Positions 62,920 to 64,000 of a DNA stretch of 64,000 nucleotides are shown piece by piece. Position numbers and translations under genes: made by a program. Within the stretch, counting starts at the first letter, position 1. Each line of letters starts with the position of its first letter. The stretch is from Cristatella mucedo. Lineage: Eukaryota > Bryozoa > Phylactolaemata > Cristatellidae. The stretch spans positions 12,591,001 through 12,655,000 of the forward strand of contig WPIO01000006.1 in NCBI GenBank assembly GCA_009760855.2, in the 5' to 3' direction. A model generated the notes under the pieces. It searched no databases. It was given only the letters and a program-made list of their open reading frames with translations, and had not been told where the DNA came from.

Positions 62920-63535
62920 GCGCATTCAGTGAGTCACGAGAACGTGGATGTGAGTCACCGATGGATACATCTTCGGGAATACCGCGGAGTTCGGCCAATT
63001 GCAAACAAAATTAGCAGTAGGATGCGGAGCTCCGCCAGTCGCCGACTCACGAAGCACAGGTGACGCGTTCGCACCAATTACCAAAGCGGCAGGCTAACCC
63101 TACAGGCGATAGACGCTAAGGAGCTCGTCCGTCACTATTTAGTTGTGCCGAGTCGGCCGGCCTTGACCTTATCGTTCGTTTTCTCCCCGCGCCGCGGTTC
63201 GGGGGCAGCCCGACTGGCTCAGCCCGGCTGAACGAGCGGGGGCCGTACAGCTGGCTGCCGCTCAGAAAATCCAGTCCGCGGCTACTTTGGTCACCGGCCC
63301 GGCGCTTCCGCCAAAATCCGGAGGACTGAAGCTCCTCCACCACTAACCTACTAAGGACCCCTTCCTACTAAGCCAATGGCTGCATGCAAGTAAGGTTCCA
63401 GTTCAGGCTGAGCATTACTGGCATGCACGGACGACCTGTCGTTAGGTCAACCGTCACGAGGCGCTCGGTACTCGGCCTGAGACCGGTCTTGCCAACTGAA
63501 AATGATCAAGCCGCGGTAAAAGACTGAAGGCTACA
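62920..63535. other. GC-rich stretch, no gene recognised
   Basis: 63,000-63,360 is clearly more GC-rich than its surroundings. A 75-codon - strand frame (63,116-63,343) has no known motif. Confidence 0.35.
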
Positions 63536-63539
63536 AACA

Positions 63540-63645
63540 AACACCGAAAGCCGCCGAGGCTTAGAGTGCGCTACAGAAAAAAGTGTCGAGTGTAACACCC
63601 ACCCAGTCCAAGGTGGTGTTACAGACGGAGATGAGTTTCATTCCA
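63540..63645 (+). repeat. LINE-B 3' tail fragment
   Basis: ACCGAAAGCCGCCGAGGCTT, GAGTGCGCTACAG, GTAACACCCACCCAGTC, TTACAGACGGAGATGAG: the last 100 bases of LINE-B with changes. Confidence 0.78.
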
Positions 63646-63649
63646 TACC

Positions 63650-64000
63650 CATGCCGGGCAGCCAGGATGCCAGCCATCACTACGCGGGTACCGGATGTCG
63701 CCTGTCGGTACTCAATTATAACCCCGATTGGCGTACGAAGTCGATAGGTCTCGGAATTCAGTAAAAAAAGCTGCTTCATTTGATTATTTTTGTAAATTAT
63801 GCAACTACAGCTTAGAGCCAGTTATAATTTTTTCAGCGACAACAATTCCGCAGTTCGCCTCGTTGAGACCTCAAATCCGGCCTCGCCGGCTGAGATCTGC
63901 TGTGGTGTAGGTGTTCCTGTTGGGTGACGCTTCTTCGCGGACACATGACTCATGACGAATGGGTGTGCCCCGTCCAGGGAAGGAGACGGCGTAATGTTTA
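63650..64000. other. window end, nothing recognised
   Basis: No supported feature in the last 350 bases. Confidence 0.35.

Overview
This is a eukaryotic, almost certainly animal, genomic window: two multi-exon protein genes with long introns, set in a mosaic of broken transposons. The species cannot be fixed from sequence alone. L2-clade LINEs with an ATT-repeat tail, tRNA-derived SINEs, Tc1/mariner and hAT remnants and a gag-only LTR element suggest an aquatic invertebrate (inference). I saw no bacterial operon, CRISPR array or virus. Most open frames of 60-100 codons in the window are chance ORFs or transposon debris.

Left part (about 3.9-18.3 kb, + strand): the 3' two thirds of a CTU2 (NCS2) homologue, the cytosolic tRNA 2-thiolation protein 2. 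Eight coding exons were rebuilt from splice sites, matching codon phases and family similarity. The N-terminal exons were not found and probably lie upstream of the window. The last exon and stop are tentative. The introns hold L2, a second LINE family (here LINE-B), SINEs, MITEs and simple repeats.

18.3-25.6 kb: intergenic, with an L2 fragment, LINE-B, a Tc1 transposase scrap and one weak candidate first exon of an unknown gene.

Middle (25.65-46.62 kb, - strand): a complete RBM39/CAPER homologue, a nuclear SR-like splicing factor. Ten coding exons join in perfect phase into 614 codons plus stop. They encode an N-terminal helix-like segment, an expanded Arg/Asp/Glu-rich RS region with an internal minisatellite, RRM1, RRM2, and a C-terminal U2AF-homology RRM. 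A poly(A) signal lies about 45 bases past the stop. Intron 4 carries a 337-bp tandem duplication with one mismatch.

Right part (46.6-64 kb): repeat-rich, with no convincing host gene. It holds a three-layer nest (L2, interrupted by an hAT transposon, interrupted by LINE-B), long TA tracts, a 2.0-kb LTR element with a gag-like ORF and a SINE inside its 5' LTR, several more SINEs, a possible second LTR/primer-binding site near 59.46 kb, and AT-rich palindromes near 62.7-62.9 kb.

The two genes are convergent (CTU2 to the right, RBM39 to the left). I see no functional link between them beyond sharing rare GC-AG introns. The strongest observations are two GC-AG introns in two neighbouring genes, the expanded RS-repeat exon, a LINE tail forming a 3' splice-site context in RBM39, the tandem duplication, and the dated layers of nested mobile elements.
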